Of a stretch of DNA of 64,000 nucleotides, positions 25,637 to 35,689 are shown in pieces. The stretch spans positions 1 to 64,000 of the forward strand of contig JBDRKQ010000101.1 of NCBI GenBank assembly GCA_043813895.1, read 5' to 3'. The notes under the pieces were generated by a model, which saw only the letters and a program-made list of their open reading frames with translations, was not told the origin of the DNA and made no database searches. The translations under genes were made by a program, and so were the position numbers. This DNA comes from CAZTAR01 sp043813895. Lineage in GTDB: Bacteria; Planctomycetota; Phycisphaerae; UBA1845; UTPLA1. How positions within the stretch are numbered: the first letter of the stretch is position 1; every line of letters begins with the position of its first letter.

Positions 25637-27364
25637 ATGTTGTCTAGCCACGTGGGGGCTTGCGCGTGCGTATGCTTGACGTGTCTGACGTGGAGCGCGG
25701 CGTCGGCGTTTGCTCAGCCGACGGCGGATGACGGTGGAGTCCGGCGACTCAGCGGAATCGTCGATGAGGACCAGACGTGGGCCGGTCGGGTCGTCATCAC
25801 GGGCGACCTCACCATCGAGGGCGCGACGGTTGCCGTTGAGGCGGGAACCGTCATCGAGTTTGCGGAGGCCCGGCAAAGCGGGCATCCATTGTTGTTCGTG
25901 GGCTCGGCGGATGGCTCCAGCGGACAACTGGATCTTCATGGCTCCGCCGATCGACCGATCATCGTTCGAACGCGCGATCAGACAAACCGTGGTCGGGTGG
26001 TCGTCAACGTACGCAGCAGGATCGTCACGGAACGGTCCGCCGAGTCCGGCAAGTTTCAGGTGCAGCCGCCTGTGATCCGGCCGAACGACATTGCATGGCG
26101 GCACGTGCGCTTCGAGAACCTCGGCTACGTCCGGGCGCCGCGGCGCGCGAGCCAAACCGCGAAAGTGGCGGAGCCTGCCGTGCGGTTCAACGTAATCGGC
26201 GATGCGCACAAGCTGAGCATCTCGCATTGTGTGTTTGAAGCATGCACGCGGCTTGAGGTTCGCGCGGCCGACCAGGCTGAGATCACTGTCGCGAACAACC
26301 GGTTTCTCCGCGAGGCAGAGCGTGTGACCGTTGACATACGCGGCGACGGTGGGCGCAAACCGGCGCGCTTGCTCAATGTCGCCGGGAACATTTCTTCCTG
26401 CGCATTCACGATCGGCGGCGCGTCGGCCCAGGTTTCGGAGAACATCCTGATCGGCCTGGAGGCCTGCCTTGTGACGGCTGAAGGCGAGGCGGCCGAGACG
26501 GTGGTGGCCGGCAATTACATTCACAACACGACGACAGAGGACGACGGACGGTATTGCGTGGATTGCCGCAACGCGGAGACGCGGTTTACCGACAACATCG
26601 TCCGGGGCGGGACGGCGTGCGTGCTGAACGGTTCGCGGCGGATGGCGGGCAACGTGTTTATCGGCGCCGGGCATCTGAGAAGCCGGCACGTCAAGATCGC
26701 CCGAACGCACCAACTCGTTCAAACGCTACCGGCCGGCGCCGCCTTCGAGGACAACCTGTTGATCGGCCCGGCGTACTCACTGTTGATGCCGCAGCCTTCG
26801 GTCGGGAGACGGGAGACGGGAGGCGCGGAAGGTCCCACGCTAATCAGGCACAATGTCTTCGACGGTTTTTCGGATTCCAATCGAGCGATTCACCTGAACA
26901 CCCTGGGTCGCGAGTGGGGCGCGGTGGCCGTGTGGAACAACGTCTTCCTGCGCGTCGGGACGCTGATCTACAGTGAGGGCAAAACGGGCGACACGCTCCG
27001 TTACGCGGATTTCAACGCAGCCGCGCCGACTCCACGCAAGGCGTTCGACAACGTGCAGGTTCCCGGGATCAAGCAGGGCACCGAGGGCTGGGCCGGGCAC
27101 AACCTCGTGCTAAACGAGGTGGCGGCGCTGCGTCTGCAAGGTATTCCCGATGCGCCATTGCCCGATTATGACGGCGATCTGCTCGCCGGAAAGCTCACGA
27201 TCACGCAGCTGCGACGATCGCTGTTTGACGCGTATCGACCAACCGCGGACTGCCCGCTTCGCGGCGCGGGTCGCGCGGAGCGATCAGCCGACGGGACGGC
27301 GAGCCGTCCGGCGATTGGGATCCGCGACAGAGTTGGCGAGACTGATCCGAGCCCCAAGCGCTAG
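25637..27364 (+). CDS. exported right-handed beta-helix protein
   Basis: 575 residues, starting 5 bases after pheT, so probably co-transcribed. A signal peptide is likely (Cys/Leu-rich start, cut near ASAFAQ). The mature protein has a regular spacing of short strands and N-rich turns (ITVANNRFL, AGNISSCAF, VVAGNYIHN, RFTDNIVRGG, AGNVFIG), typical of parallel beta-helix proteins such as pectate-lyase-like folds. No catalytic motif could be identified. The C-terminus (ETDPSPKR) is coded by an intergenic repeat, so the original end was probably different. Confidence 0.75.
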   Translation: MLSSHVGACACVCLTCLTWSAASAFAQPTADDGGVRRLSGIVDEDQTWAGRVVITGDLTIEGATVAVEAGTVIEFAEARQSGHPLLFVGSADGSSGQLDLHGSADRPIIVRTRDQTNRGRVVVNVRSRIVTERSAESGKFQVQPPVIRPNDIAWRHVRFENLGYVRAPRRASQTAKVAEPAVRFNVIGDAHKLSISHCVFEACTRLEVRAADQAEITVANNRFLREAERVTVDIRGDGGRKPARLLNVAGNISSCAFTIGGASAQVSENILIGLEACLVTAEGEAAETVVAGNYIHNTTTEDDGRYCVDCRNAETRFTDNIVRGGTACVLNGSRRMAGNVFIGAGHLRSRHVKIARTHQLVQTLPAGAAFEDNLLIGPAYSLLMPQPSVGRRETGGAEGPTLIRHNVFDGFSDSNRAIHLNTLGREWGAVAVWNNVFLRVGTLIYSEGKTGDTLRYADFNAAAPTPRKAFDNVQVPGIKQGTEGWAGHNLVLNEVAALRLQGIPDAPLPDYDGDLLAGKLTITQLRRSLFDAYRPTADCPLRGAGRAERSADGTASRPAIGIRDRVGETDPSPKR

Positions 27365-27400
27365 CGCGGGGTCTTCGTGGAATGACGACAGGATTCGGAC
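27344..27400. repeat. repeat family E, copy 1, overlapping the end of the beta-helix gene
   Basis: GATCCGAGCCCCAAGCGC followed by TAGCGCGGGGTCTTCGTGG. The stop codon of the gene is inside the repeat. Copies: 46447-46532 and 62146-62184. Confidence 0.7.
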
Positions 27401-27620
27401 CCGTCGGCCGGCGAGACGCCGACGCTCCCCAGCGCTCGGATTAGGCGCCCGACTCGAGTGATACGACGCTCCGCCTCGCTGATTCGCGACCAGCCGAATC
27501 TGTCATGGACCCCAGCCTGCAGGATCATCGCCCCGGCGGTTGGCGCGTGGGGTACCATCGTGACGTCCGATCCCGGGCGGTTTCGACGATGGCTGCGAGA
27601 GAGGGTTCTCGCCAGAGCGG

Positions 27621-30467
27621 CTACAGCCCGGAGAGCACCGACACGATGTCGCTGCGGCTCGCGTGCCGCGCGGGAATCAGCGCCGCAACCAGGCACAACC
27701 CGGTTGCCATCGCCGCACCGCCGAGGACCATACCCCACGGCACGGAGAACTCCGGCTGGAAGCCCGACAATACCGTTGTCATGAAGTTGCTCGTCCGCCC
27801 CAGGACGATTCCGAGTGCCAGTCCCATGGCACTTCCAAGCAGTCCGAGGACCAGCGCTTCGCCGACCACGATGCGCGACACCTGGTTCTGTGTCGTTCCG
27901 ATCGCCCTCAAGATCGCGATCTGTTTGCTCCGGCTGGCGACGCTCGCGGCCATCACGTTCGCCAGGCCCAACGCCGCTACCACCAGGCCGACAAACGGAA
28001 TCGCCGACAGCAGCAGCGTTACTCTGTTGATGTTCCGGTCGATTTGGTGCTTCAACTCTCGCGCCGTCACGAACGCCTTGGGGGGATAGCCCAGCCGCTC
28101 CAGCATCCTGTTGACAATCCGCTCCTCCGGCCCGTCGCCGGGGACCGGCCCCTCCCCAGCCATAAATGTCGGCCGACCTTCCGGCGATGTGCCCATCACC
28201 GGAATGCCCTGGCTGCTCTCGGACACGATGCGCGACGCATCCGACCGGGCGAAGTCGAAGTTGAAGAGCATCAGCTTCCCATACCTCCGTCCGAACAACC
28301 GCTCGGCGTCATCCAGTGTCCCGATGACCGCCCCGACGGCATAAGTCTGAAATGCGTTCGTCGCGTTAAAGTAGCTAATTGCGATGTCCAGCCCCGGCGA
28401 TGCGACCACGCCCGCGATCGTGAACGTGGCTTTCTTGAAGGTCTCCCTCCCCGTCGGGACCCAGACACGGTATTGGTCGCCGATATGTACGCCCTGATTC
28501 AGCGAAAGTTCGCGCGTGATGAGGATGTGCCCGCCGCGTTTGAGCTTCGCCACCGCTTCCGGCTCGTCGCCCTCGATGTAGGTTAGCTTCACCAGATCGA
28601 AGCCTTCGTCCGGGTCGATCGCCAGGAACCTGGAAAACTTGTCAAAGCCGGACAGCGTGCGCAACCAGGCCGGTCCGCGAGGCTTCCGCCGGAAGAAGGC
28701 GAAGTCGTCGGTCACGGTGAACTGCGCGATTCCCTCCATGTTCGCCAACGCGCGCACCTCGTCGAGTCGCAGCGGGGCATACGAATACAGCATCGCGTCG
28801 GGGAACTCCTTCGGAAACTGCCAGCCCTGTTTGACTGACTTCCCCCAAACGACCAGCCCCACGATCAGAGACAGCCCGACCATCAGCCCGCAGCAGATCG
28901 CAGCAGATCGATACGGCGTCTTCCCGATCTCCTCGCCGAGCAGTTGCGGGCGCAGCCGCAGGGCAAACGCCGCCGCCCACGCCACGGGCCTGCCGAGAAG
29001 CACAACCACCGCGGGACCGATCAGGGCGCAGCCGCAGTACAGCAGGATCAGGGTCACGATCGCACGGGTGTCGAACGTCGCCGCCTCCGCCGTTGTCATG
29101 GAGCGACGGACGATCTCGTGTGCGACGAGCACCGCGCAGCCGACCGCCGCGACGAACCATACCCACCGATTCAGCCTGCTGCCGCTGTGCGTCCGGGCCG
29201 CTTCGGCCGGTGACACCGAGAACGCGCTCAGCGCAGGCACGACCGCGCCGAGGAGCGTCGTGCCGATGCCGCCGATCACCGCCAGCGCCATGCCCCAGTA
29301 ACTCACCACGAACCCGCCGACATACTCCGAGGCGATCTGCATTGTCACCCACTGAAACGCCAGACCCAACGGCAGACCCGCGAGCGTTCCCGCGATGCCG
29401 AGTGGCGCACTCTGCAACAGAATCAGGCCGCCCAACTGCGCGCGTGTCACGCCGACACAACGCAACAGTCCCAACTCGGTGACCTGTTCCGTCACCCCCA
29501 TGCTCATCGTTGCCAGAATGATGAAGAATGCCGTGAGCAACACCGCGCACGAAAGCAACATCATGATGAACCGGAGCAAGCCCTGCGCTGCCCCGAGCTT
29601 CTGATGCTGCGCCTCGGTCGTCTTGATCTCAACCGCGAGCGGCTCCAGGCCGGCCTTGGCCCGCTCCGCCTCTTTCGCGTCGATGATCTCCCGAATCCGG
29701 GAAGATGCCGCCTGTATCCGACCCATCGTCGGATCCGACAGGATGATGTCGACCGCCTTGATCTTCCCCTCCAGCCCGCAGATCGACTGCACGTTGCCGA
29801 GGCTCGCCCACGTCATCGGCGCCTGGTTCAGGCTCGCGCGTCGCCTGTCCACCACCCCCACGATCCGGAAACGACGCACAGGTTCCTTGCGCTCGTAGGG
29901 ACGCATCAGAATCTCGCCGCCTTCGCCGACACCCAGTTCCCGTGCGAGCATCTGTTCGATCACGATCGCGTTCTTGTCGTGCGGCTCGATGAACCGCCCC
30001 TGGGCAAGATTGTGCGTGCGAAACCGAAGCTCCTTCTCGGGAACGACGCCGGTGACTTCCACGTGAACAAAGTGGGGCTGCGCAACCTCCCCCTCCTCTG
30101 TGCCGGGCGGCACATCTCCCGGGGCATTTTCCAGCCTTTCCCCTTGATCCTTCTCTTCGACTGCGGCCGCGACCTCGACGTACTCGCACGTTCGCACCGT
30201 CGTGAATGCGACGCCCGGCACGTCCGCGATCCAATCCTCCATTCCTTCGTCGAAGACCGCCCAGAGCCCCAGCTTCGGCTCGATCATGATGTGGCTGCGT
30301 CCGATCCACTCCGACACGACTTCCGTCATCTTCAGCCGGACGGACTCGTAGCAGCAGGTGACCCACACGACGACCGCGACACCCAGCGCCACGGAGAAGG
30401 CCGCCAACGTCGATCGCGCGGGCTTAGTCCGCCAACTCCGCGTAACGAGTTGCAACCAGTGTCGCAT
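27621..30467 (-). CDS. ABC transporter permease with two FtsX domains (MacB/LolCE-like)
   Basis: About 948 residues from the ATG at 30467 (GGAG five bases upstream). It overlaps the end of the ATPase gene by 44 bases. Order: first membrane helix (about 20-40), a large periplasmic domain, three to four helices of an FtsX domain (LLTAFFIILATMSMGV...LGLLRCVGVTRAQ), further helices, a second periplasmic domain, and a C-terminal FtsX domain (GLANVMAASVASRSKQIAIL, LRAIGTTQNQVSRIV). Such permeases do not import solutes but transmit ATP-driven movements to the periplasm, for export of peptides, lipoproteins or drugs. The cargo is unknown. Confidence 0.85.
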   Translation of the reverse strand: MRHWLQLVTRSWRTKPARSTLAAFSVALGVAVVVWVTCCYESVRLKMTEVVSEWIGRSHIMIEPKLGLWAVFDEGMEDWIADVPGVAFTTVRTCEYVEVAAAVEEKDQGERLENAPGDVPPGTEEGEVAQPHFVHVEVTGVVPEKELRFRTHNLAQGRFIEPHDKNAIVIEQMLARELGVGEGGEILMRPYERKEPVRRFRIVGVVDRRRASLNQAPMTWASLGNVQSICGLEGKIKAVDIILSDPTMGRIQAASSRIREIIDAKEAERAKAGLEPLAVEIKTTEAQHQKLGAAQGLLRFIMMLLSCAVLLTAFFIILATMSMGVTEQVTELGLLRCVGVTRAQLGGLILLQSAPLGIAGTLAGLPLGLAFQWVTMQIASEYVGGFVVSYWGMALAVIGGIGTTLLGAVVPALSAFSVSPAEAARTHSGSRLNRWVWFVAAVGCAVLVAHEIVRRSMTTAEAATFDTRAIVTLILLYCGCALIGPAVVVLLGRPVAWAAAFALRLRPQLLGEEIGKTPYRSAAICCGLMVGLSLIVGLVVWGKSVKQGWQFPKEFPDAMLYSYAPLRLDEVRALANMEGIAQFTVTDDFAFFRRKPRGPAWLRTLSGFDKFSRFLAIDPDEGFDLVKLTYIEGDEPEAVAKLKRGGHILITRELSLNQGVHIGDQYRVWVPTGRETFKKATFTIAGVVASPGLDIAISYFNATNAFQTYAVGAVIGTLDDAERLFGRRYGKLMLFNFDFARSDASRIVSESSQGIPVMGTSPEGRPTFMAGEGPVPGDGPEERIVNRMLERLGYPPKAFVTARELKHQIDRNINRVTLLLSAIPFVGLVVAALGLANVMAASVASRSKQIAILRAIGTTQNQVSRIVVGEALVLGLLGSAMGLALGIVLGRTSNFMTTVLSGFQPEFSVPWGMVLGGAAMATGLCLVAALIPARHASRSDIVSVLSGL

Positions 30468-31164
30468 CGCCGCTCCCATTGCTGTCGATAGTGCCGGTGA
30501 ATCGCCCCTCTCGCAGGACGTGAACCCTGTCGGCATGCGCGGCCGCCGCCGCTTCGTGTGTTACCATCAGGATGGTCGTCGCCGTCTGTCGCGACAGGTC
30601 CCGCAATAGATGCCAGATTTCCTGCGAGGATGTCGGATCGAGATTGCCCGTCGGCTCGTCCGCCAGGATCAGGACGGGATCGTTGATCAACGCGCGCGCG
30701 ATCGCAACGCGCTGCTGTTCGCCCCCCGACATCGCCGCAGGCCTGTGTCGCATTCGATGGTCGAGGTGAACCTGCGCGACCAGCTCCGTCGCGCGGCGCC
30801 GCGCCTTCGGCGCGGCCTGCCCATCCACCAACAACGGCAGCATCACATTCTCGAGAGCCGTCAACGTGGGCAGCAGATTGAAGGATTGGAATACGATTCC
30901 CAGCTTCCGGCGGCGAAAGAGCGTCCGCTCACGGTCGCACATCTCGGCGATCGCCTGGCCTGCTATGGTAATGCGCCCCCGATCGGGCAGATCCAGGCCG
31001 CCGGCCAGGTGCAGCAGCGTCGTCTTGCCCGAGCCGCTGGCTCCCATGATCGCCGCAAACGCCCCGCGCTCGACCGCCAGATCAACCCCCCGCAGGGCTT
31101 CGATCACCTCGCTGCCAAGATGGTATCGTTTCCACAGCGACTCGATCGTGACGACGTCGGACAT
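30424..31164 (-). CDS. ABC transporter ATPase, LolD/MacB family
   Basis: 246 residues. Walker A GASGSGKTT (41-49), Q-loop VFQSFNLLPTLT, signature MSGGEQQR, Walker B ILADEPTGNLD and H-loop VTHE are all present. The sequence is typical of the LolD/MacB group that works with FtsX-type permeases. It is the first gene of a two-gene operon with the permease it overlaps. A short C-terminal extension beyond the core carries the overlapping sequence. Confidence 0.92.
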   Translation of the reverse strand: MSDVVTIESLWKRYHLGSEVIEALRGVDLAVERGAFAAIMGASGSGKTTLLHLAGGLDLPDRGRITIAGQAIAEMCDRERTLFRRRKLGIVFQSFNLLPTLTALENVMLPLLVDGQAAPKARRRATELVAQVHLDHRMRHRPAAMSGGEQQRVAIARALINDPVLILADEPTGNLDPTSSQEIWHLLRDLSRQTATTILMVTHEAAAAAHADRVHVLREGRFTGTIDSNGSGDATLVATRYAELAD

Positions 31165-31478
31165 GAAGCGTTGTTTCCAATACGGGAGACAGCTATGGTT
31201 TCATGACGCAGTGAGCAATGCCCACCACTCAGTGGCAGCGTGGGCAACGTCCGCCATTCTCCTCAGTATTCACTTGGTGGGCAATCCCCACGCCACACAG
31301 GCTGCAAACATGGTGGATTCTCCGCCATGACGGCGGTGCTACAATGTCCCTAAGATACGTTCCCGGCGCGCCCAATGCCACTGACGGCTTGCCCGGCAGT
31401 CTCTTGTGTGGGATCGCGTGCACGATCGCGATGACGGCTTGCTGCCTGCGACGCCCGTGCATCAGGATTCGGAATGAA

Positions 31479-31565
31479 GAGCCGCGGGCTTCAGCCCGCG
31501 CGGCCGTCCGAAGAGACGAGCGTTTTCGTGCCGGGAACAACCGTGCGGACTGAAGTCCGCGGCTC
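31479..31565. repeat. composite palindrome, two family C copies head to head
   Basis: GAGCCGCGGGCTTCAGCCCG (31479 on) and GTGCGGACTGAAGTCCGC (ending about 31565) are inverted copies around a 40-base spacer. The rest of the gap 31165-31478 shows no convincing gene. Confidence 0.75.
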
Positions 31566-31590
31566 CTCGACCGCGGAGACACTCTAGCTC

Positions 31591-32703
31591 ATGCGAATCG
31601 TCGTCGCCCCCGACAGCTTCAAGAACGCGATTTCCGCTACTGCCGCCGCCCGCGCGATCGCAGCCGGCGTCCGCCGGGCAAGACCCGACGCGGACGTCAT
31701 TGAACTGCCGATGGCGGACGGTGGCGAAGGAACGCTCGACGTGCTCGTCAATGCGCGCGACGGCTTGCGCCGGTCGGTCAGCGCGACGGGTCCGTTAGGC
31801 AATCCCCTCGACGCGCCGGTCGGGCTCTTGCGCGAGGCATCCACCGCCATTGTTGAACTCGCAACGGTCGCGGGCTACCACCTCGTGCCGACGGAACTGC
31901 GAGACCCCTTGAAGACCTCCACATACGGCGTTGGCCGGGTCCTGCGTACGGTTATCGAAAGCGAGATCGAGGAGATCATTCTGGCCCTTGGCGGCAGCGC
32001 AACCGTGGACGGAGGCGCAGGCATGATGCAGGCCCTCGGCGCGACGTTCTTCGACAACGCCGGGCGCGTCATTCCAGCCGCCATTGCCGGCGGGCATCTT
32101 CTTCAGATCAGCCGTTTCATCTGGGACAAGCCACCGGCCGGCATCGAGCACGTTCAGTTCACCATCGCGTGCGACGTTCTCAACCCGGCGTGTGGACCCG
32201 ATGGCGCCGCGGCCGTGTTCGGCCCGCAGAAGGGAGCGGATACCGATGGGGTCCGACGCCTTGATGCCGGCCTCTCGCATTGGGCGGACCTGCTCGAACA
32301 GGCTTCCGGCCGCTCGATTCGCAACGAGCCAGGCGCCGGCGCGGCCGGCGGCGTCGCGCTGCCGCTATTGGCCCTAACCAGCGCCGCCCTCGTTCCGGGC
32401 GTCGATCTGGTGGCCGAGGCGTGCGACCTCGCCTCACACGTCGGCGGGGCCGACCTCGTCATCACGGGCGAAGGCTGCCTCGATCGCCAATCCCTCATGG
32501 GCAAGGTCGTCGGTGCCGTCGCACGAACCGCTCGATCGGCCGGCGTCCCCTGTATCGCCCTCGTCGGCAAGACCGGCTCGGGCGTGGAGGACTGCCTGCG
32601 CATTCTGAATCGCTGCGAAACCCTGGACGCCCCCTTGGCGTCGACCGAGACACGCCTGACGGAACTGGCCGAACACATCGCGGGCGATTTCCACGCTTCT
32701 TGA
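31591..32703 (+). CDS. glycerate 2-kinase (GarK/GlxK family)
   Basis: 370 residues, close to the usual 375-380. The start MRIVVAPDSFKNAISA is typical of the family, as are ELPMADGGEGTLDVLV, LGGSATVDGGAGMMQALG and VVGKTGSG-like ALVGKTGSGVEDC. It phosphorylates D-glycerate to 2-phosphoglycerate in glycerate or glyoxylate use. It stands alone, divergent from the ABC exporter, and is followed by a family G palindrome that could stop transcription. Confidence 0.93.
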   Translation: MRIVVAPDSFKNAISATAAARAIAAGVRRARPDADVIELPMADGGEGTLDVLVNARDGLRRSVSATGPLGNPLDAPVGLLREASTAIVELATVAGYHLVPTELRDPLKTSTYGVGRVLRTVIESEIEEIILALGGSATVDGGAGMMQALGATFFDNAGRVIPAAIAGGHLLQISRFIWDKPPAGIEHVQFTIACDVLNPACGPDGAAAVFGPQKGADTDGVRRLDAGLSHWADLLEQASGRSIRNEPGAGAAGGVALPLLALTSAALVPGVDLVAEACDLASHVGGADLVITGEGCLDRQSLMGKVVGAVARTARSAGVPCIALVGKTGSGVEDCLRILNRCETLDAPLASTETRLTELAEHIAGDFHAS

Positions 32704-32730
32704 CGCCCGAACAAACTACGGGAGCGCCCG

Positions 32731-32770
32731 CCAAGCCCGCGGATCGCAATCCGCGGGCCTCAAAGAGACA
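32731..32770. repeat. palindromic repeat, family G, copy 2
   Basis: Inverted copy of 7092-7131: CCAAGCCCGCGGATCGCAAT, then CCGCGGGCC and TCAAAGAGACA. It lies 28 bases after the glycerate kinase stop. Confidence 0.75.
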
Positions 32771-32954
32771 AGCGGGCAGCGGGACTATTATGTCTCACGT
32801 TTGCTTGTAACGCCGGCGCCAAGGCAGGTGAGGCGATGGAGCCACATATTCTCGATTCCGCCGCCGTTGCGCGCGGCGCCACACTCATGCGATGACCGCG
32901 CCAGGCCGGAGAACGGCGCTCACCGCCAATCGCCAAGTGCTCGTGGTTTGCCCC

Positions 32955-32983
32955 TTGAATCCCGGGTCCCGCCACGCCATAAT
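32955..32983 (+). promoter_or_regulatory. promoter of tRNA-Phe
   Basis: TTGAAT (32955-32960) and CATAAT (32978-32983) with a 17-base spacer. Transcription would start about 27 bases before the tRNA. Confidence 0.55.
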
Positions 32984-33016
32984 CCGGCTTCTCGTCCGAC
33001 AGGGACGGCCACTGTC

Positions 33017-33089
<73 letters not shown>

Positions 33090-33299
33090 GTTCTGTAACC
33101 CACCCAAAACAAAGGTCTTAGATGTGACAGCGACCACGCTAATCGACCGTGGCCGTCGCTCACGTCAACGAAACGCGCTGTAGATGTTTTGCTCATGCCG
33201 TCTGCGTTCTGGCAAGAGGCAGCCCTGCGACAGCCGCACTCGCGATCTGGTCGACGCCACCGTCGGGACCGTTCAAACTCCACAACTGTCCAAGTCGGG

Positions 33300-33737
33300 T
33301 TAAACCGGGATCAGTTGCGGCACGTCGAAGCGCACTGCGAATCCCACGCGATCCGCCTCCCCCTCATCCACCTCGATGCCGGAACGAACGACGGTTCCGT
33401 ATCCCAACGGCGTTGCCAGATGCGGGGAAGACATGCCGCCTGCGCCACCGTTGGCGATCCGGAGTTCATACCGTTGCCCGATCGCCAAGCCGAAACCGAT
33501 CGCCGCGCTGGCGTGCAGGCCCGCGTCGGAGATGTCGCTAATCTTGCACCGCAACACCGATTGGGATTCCCCGTCGATCATCCAGAGATTGCATTGAATC
33601 GAGCGCCGGGAGTAATCTCGCTTCTCTTCTCGGCCTCCCTGGTGCAGGCCGAATCGCCAGCGGGCGAATGTCGGCGGCTTCGCCACGTGCGGCGAGCCGA
33701 GTGGTATGGGTGTCGGCAATCCTGTTGGCGAAGACAT
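33300..33737 (-). CDS. PilZ-domain protein
   Basis: 145 residues from the ATG at 33737. The PilZ c-di-GMP binding signature is visible: an Arg cluster (REEKRDYSRR), then D-S-D-A-G in CKISDISDAGLHASA, the second half of the motif, and a C-terminal VGFAVRF strand. It probably senses c-di-GMP. The N-terminal 35 residues are Pro-rich with no domain; the true start may be later. It lies after tRNA-Phe on the other strand. Confidence 0.65.
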   Translation of the reverse strand: MSSPTGLPTPIPLGSPHVAKPPTFARWRFGLHQGGREEKRDYSRRSIQCNLWMIDGESQSVLRCKISDISDAGLHASAAIGFGLAIGQRYELRIANGGAGGMSSPHLATPLGYGTVVRSGIEVDEGEADRVGFAVRFDVPQLIPV

Positions 33738-34225
33738 GTGGGCCTCCCTGCTGTTTCGCCGCTTGTCGCCGGCCGGCTGAGGGCGGTGGTCGACCGGCGA
33801 GAACGGGCATCTCGTCGCTTGCGGTCCGCAGTCTCACGAACGTCGACACACCGAGCAAGCCTCGGGGCGACCTTCGACTCTTCCCCGCCGCCCGCCAGAC
33901 GCCTCCCACTTCCGCGGGTTACCCTCGATCGGTCAGGCGTGTGACTGCCAGCCTCACCGGCTCCATTTCCCTCCAGCGCCCGGAACCGCACAATCAGCGC
34001 CCATGTACCTCCTGCCGCGCTGTATCGAGTGGAGTTCAGAAGAGATGGGGGACTCCGAGAGCCCGCCAATTCTGATCACACGGCGCGGCGGAGCACGATC
34101 CGTCTTCTCACACAGGCCGACCGAGTTGTGCAATCAAGTCTGATTATACCGGATCGCCGCTGGGCGTCAAAGCGATTTCCGTCTCGAAAAGTTACCTTGA
34201 CGAAGCGGCGACGAGGAAGTTATCG
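33738..34225. other. intergenic region without a recognised gene
   Basis: 488 bases between the PilZ gene start and the dihydroorotase end. Frames on both strands were read; none has a ribosome site, a signal peptide or a domain-like pattern. No palindromic repeat of the families listed was found here. Confidence 0.4.
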
Positions 34226-35545
34226 CTAAATGTCGCTCTTAGCCGCCAAAACAGCGTTTTCCTCGCCCAAAGCGAATCTCACATTCCCCCCCACAATCGT
34301 GTGCGTCGCGCGGCCCTTCAACCCCCAGGCATCATACGGGCAGTTTCGACTGCGAGATCGGAACGACGAAACGTCCACCGTCCATTCCATCTCCGGATCG
34401 ATCACCGTCACGTCCGCCGCCGAGCCGACGGCCAGCGTGCCCCGGTCCAGACCCAGAACCCGCGCGGGTGCGACCGTCATCTTCGAGATCAGCTCCCGCC
34501 AGCCAAGACGGCCTGTGGAGATCAGGGCCTTGACGAACAGCGCCAGCGCAACCTCCAACCCGATGATGCCGAACGGCGCGTTCTCGAAGTCCAGTTCCTT
34601 GTCCTCTCGGCCGTGCGGGGCGTGGTCGGTCACGAGGCAGTCGATCGTGCCGTCCGCCACGCCTGCCAGGCACGCTTCCACATCCTCCGGCGTGCGTAGC
34701 GGCGGCTTCATTTTGTAGTTCGTGTCATAGCCCGACACGCACTCCTCGGTCAGCAGGAGGTGGTGCGGACAGACCTCCGCCGTCACATCAATCCCGCGTT
34801 GCTTCGCATCACGCAAAAGCGCCACAGCCCCGGCCGTCGAGACATGCGCAACGTGGTAACGGCATCGCGTGTTCTCGACGAGCAGCAGATCTCGTTGGAG
34901 CATCATCTCTTCCGCCGCCGCCGGAATGCCTGCCAGCCCCAGGCGAACGGCTGTTGCGCCCGCGTTCATACAGCCGTTGCCGGCCATGTCCGGGTCTTCG
35001 CAATGCTGGATCAACGGTTTTCCGAACATCGTGGCGTATTGCATCGCCCGGTACATCATCGCCGAATTGCCCACGCCGGCTCCGTCGTCGCTGAACGCCA
35101 CGGCCCCGGCCCGGACCATCTGCCCCATCTCCGCGAGTTCCTTCCCCTCACGGCCCTTGGTGATCGCCCCGACAGGGTAGACGTTGCAGCAGCCGGCACG
35201 AGCGGCCTGGCGATACACAAATTCGATCATCGCCTCGCGATCAACCGCCGGCTCCGTGTTCGGCATGCACGCGATCGAAGTGAACCCCCCCGCCACGGCC
35301 GCCGCGCTGCCCGACGCAATCGTCTCCGCATCTTCGCGCCCCGGCTCCCGCAGATGCACGTGCATGTCGATCAGACCTGGACAGACGATCTTGCCGGCCG
35401 CGTCGATCACCTCGTCGGCAGACCCGGCCGCCTTGCCGATCGCGGCAATCTTCCCATCCGTGATCATGACATCCGTGACTTTGTCGAGCGACTGCGAGGG
35501 ATCAATGATCCGCCCGTTCCTGATGACCAGTATCTTGTTCATCAT
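34226..35545 (-). CDS. pyrC: dihydroorotase
   Basis: 439 residues from the ATG at 35545 (a second ATG follows at 35542; AGGA upstream fits either). It closes N-carbamoyl-aspartate to dihydroorotate in pyrimidine synthesis. The metal motif DMHVHLREPGRED (His about 62 and 64) and the later His in QHCEDP, AHVSTAG and the Asp in VTDHAPHG are all present. FSDDG where other enzymes have a carbamylated Lys fits the Aquifex/Bacillus-like subgroup. The other pyrimidine genes here, pyrR and pyrB, lie 25 kb away. Confidence 0.93.
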   Translation of the reverse strand: MMNKILVIRNGRIIDPSQSLDKVTDVMITDGKIAAIGKAAGSADEVIDAAGKIVCPGLIDMHVHLREPGREDAETIASGSAAAVAGGFTSIACMPNTEPAVDREAMIEFVYRQAARAGCCNVYPVGAITKGREGKELAEMGQMVRAGAVAFSDDGAGVGNSAMMYRAMQYATMFGKPLIQHCEDPDMAGNGCMNAGATAVRLGLAGIPAAAEEMMLQRDLLLVENTRCRYHVAHVSTAGAVALLRDAKQRGIDVTAEVCPHHLLLTEECVSGYDTNYKMKPPLRTPEDVEACLAGVADGTIDCLVTDHAPHGREDKELDFENAPFGIIGLEVALALFVKALISTGRLGWRELISKMTVAPARVLGLDRGTLAVGSAADVTVIDPEMEWTVDVSSFRSRSRNCPYDAWGLKGRATHTIVGGNVRFALGEENAVLAAKSDI

Positions 35546-35621
35546 CCGATCGAGTCCTCGAGCCACAGACAGCTTGCGCACTAGCGGCGGCTGTCACCGG
35601 CAACGGGCGCCACCGGCAACG

Positions 35622-35648
35622 GGCGCTGCTGGCGGCTTGCCCGCCAGA
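35622..35648. repeat. palindromic repeat, family A
   Basis: GGCGCTGCTGGCGGCTTGCC and CGCCAGAG, a diverged single copy next to the start of pyrC. Confidence 0.55.
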
Positions 35649-35689
35649 GTTCTGTCCGGAGAGGCGTGGTAGATCATACTGGCGCCCAG

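Noticed and set aside
31229..31582. Minus-strand frame ending with a zinc-ribbon-like CSLC...CPRC before the exporter operon.
   Set aside because: There is no start codon with a ribosome site near the Cys part, and the first half is repeat sequence; a degenerate gene end cannot be excluded.
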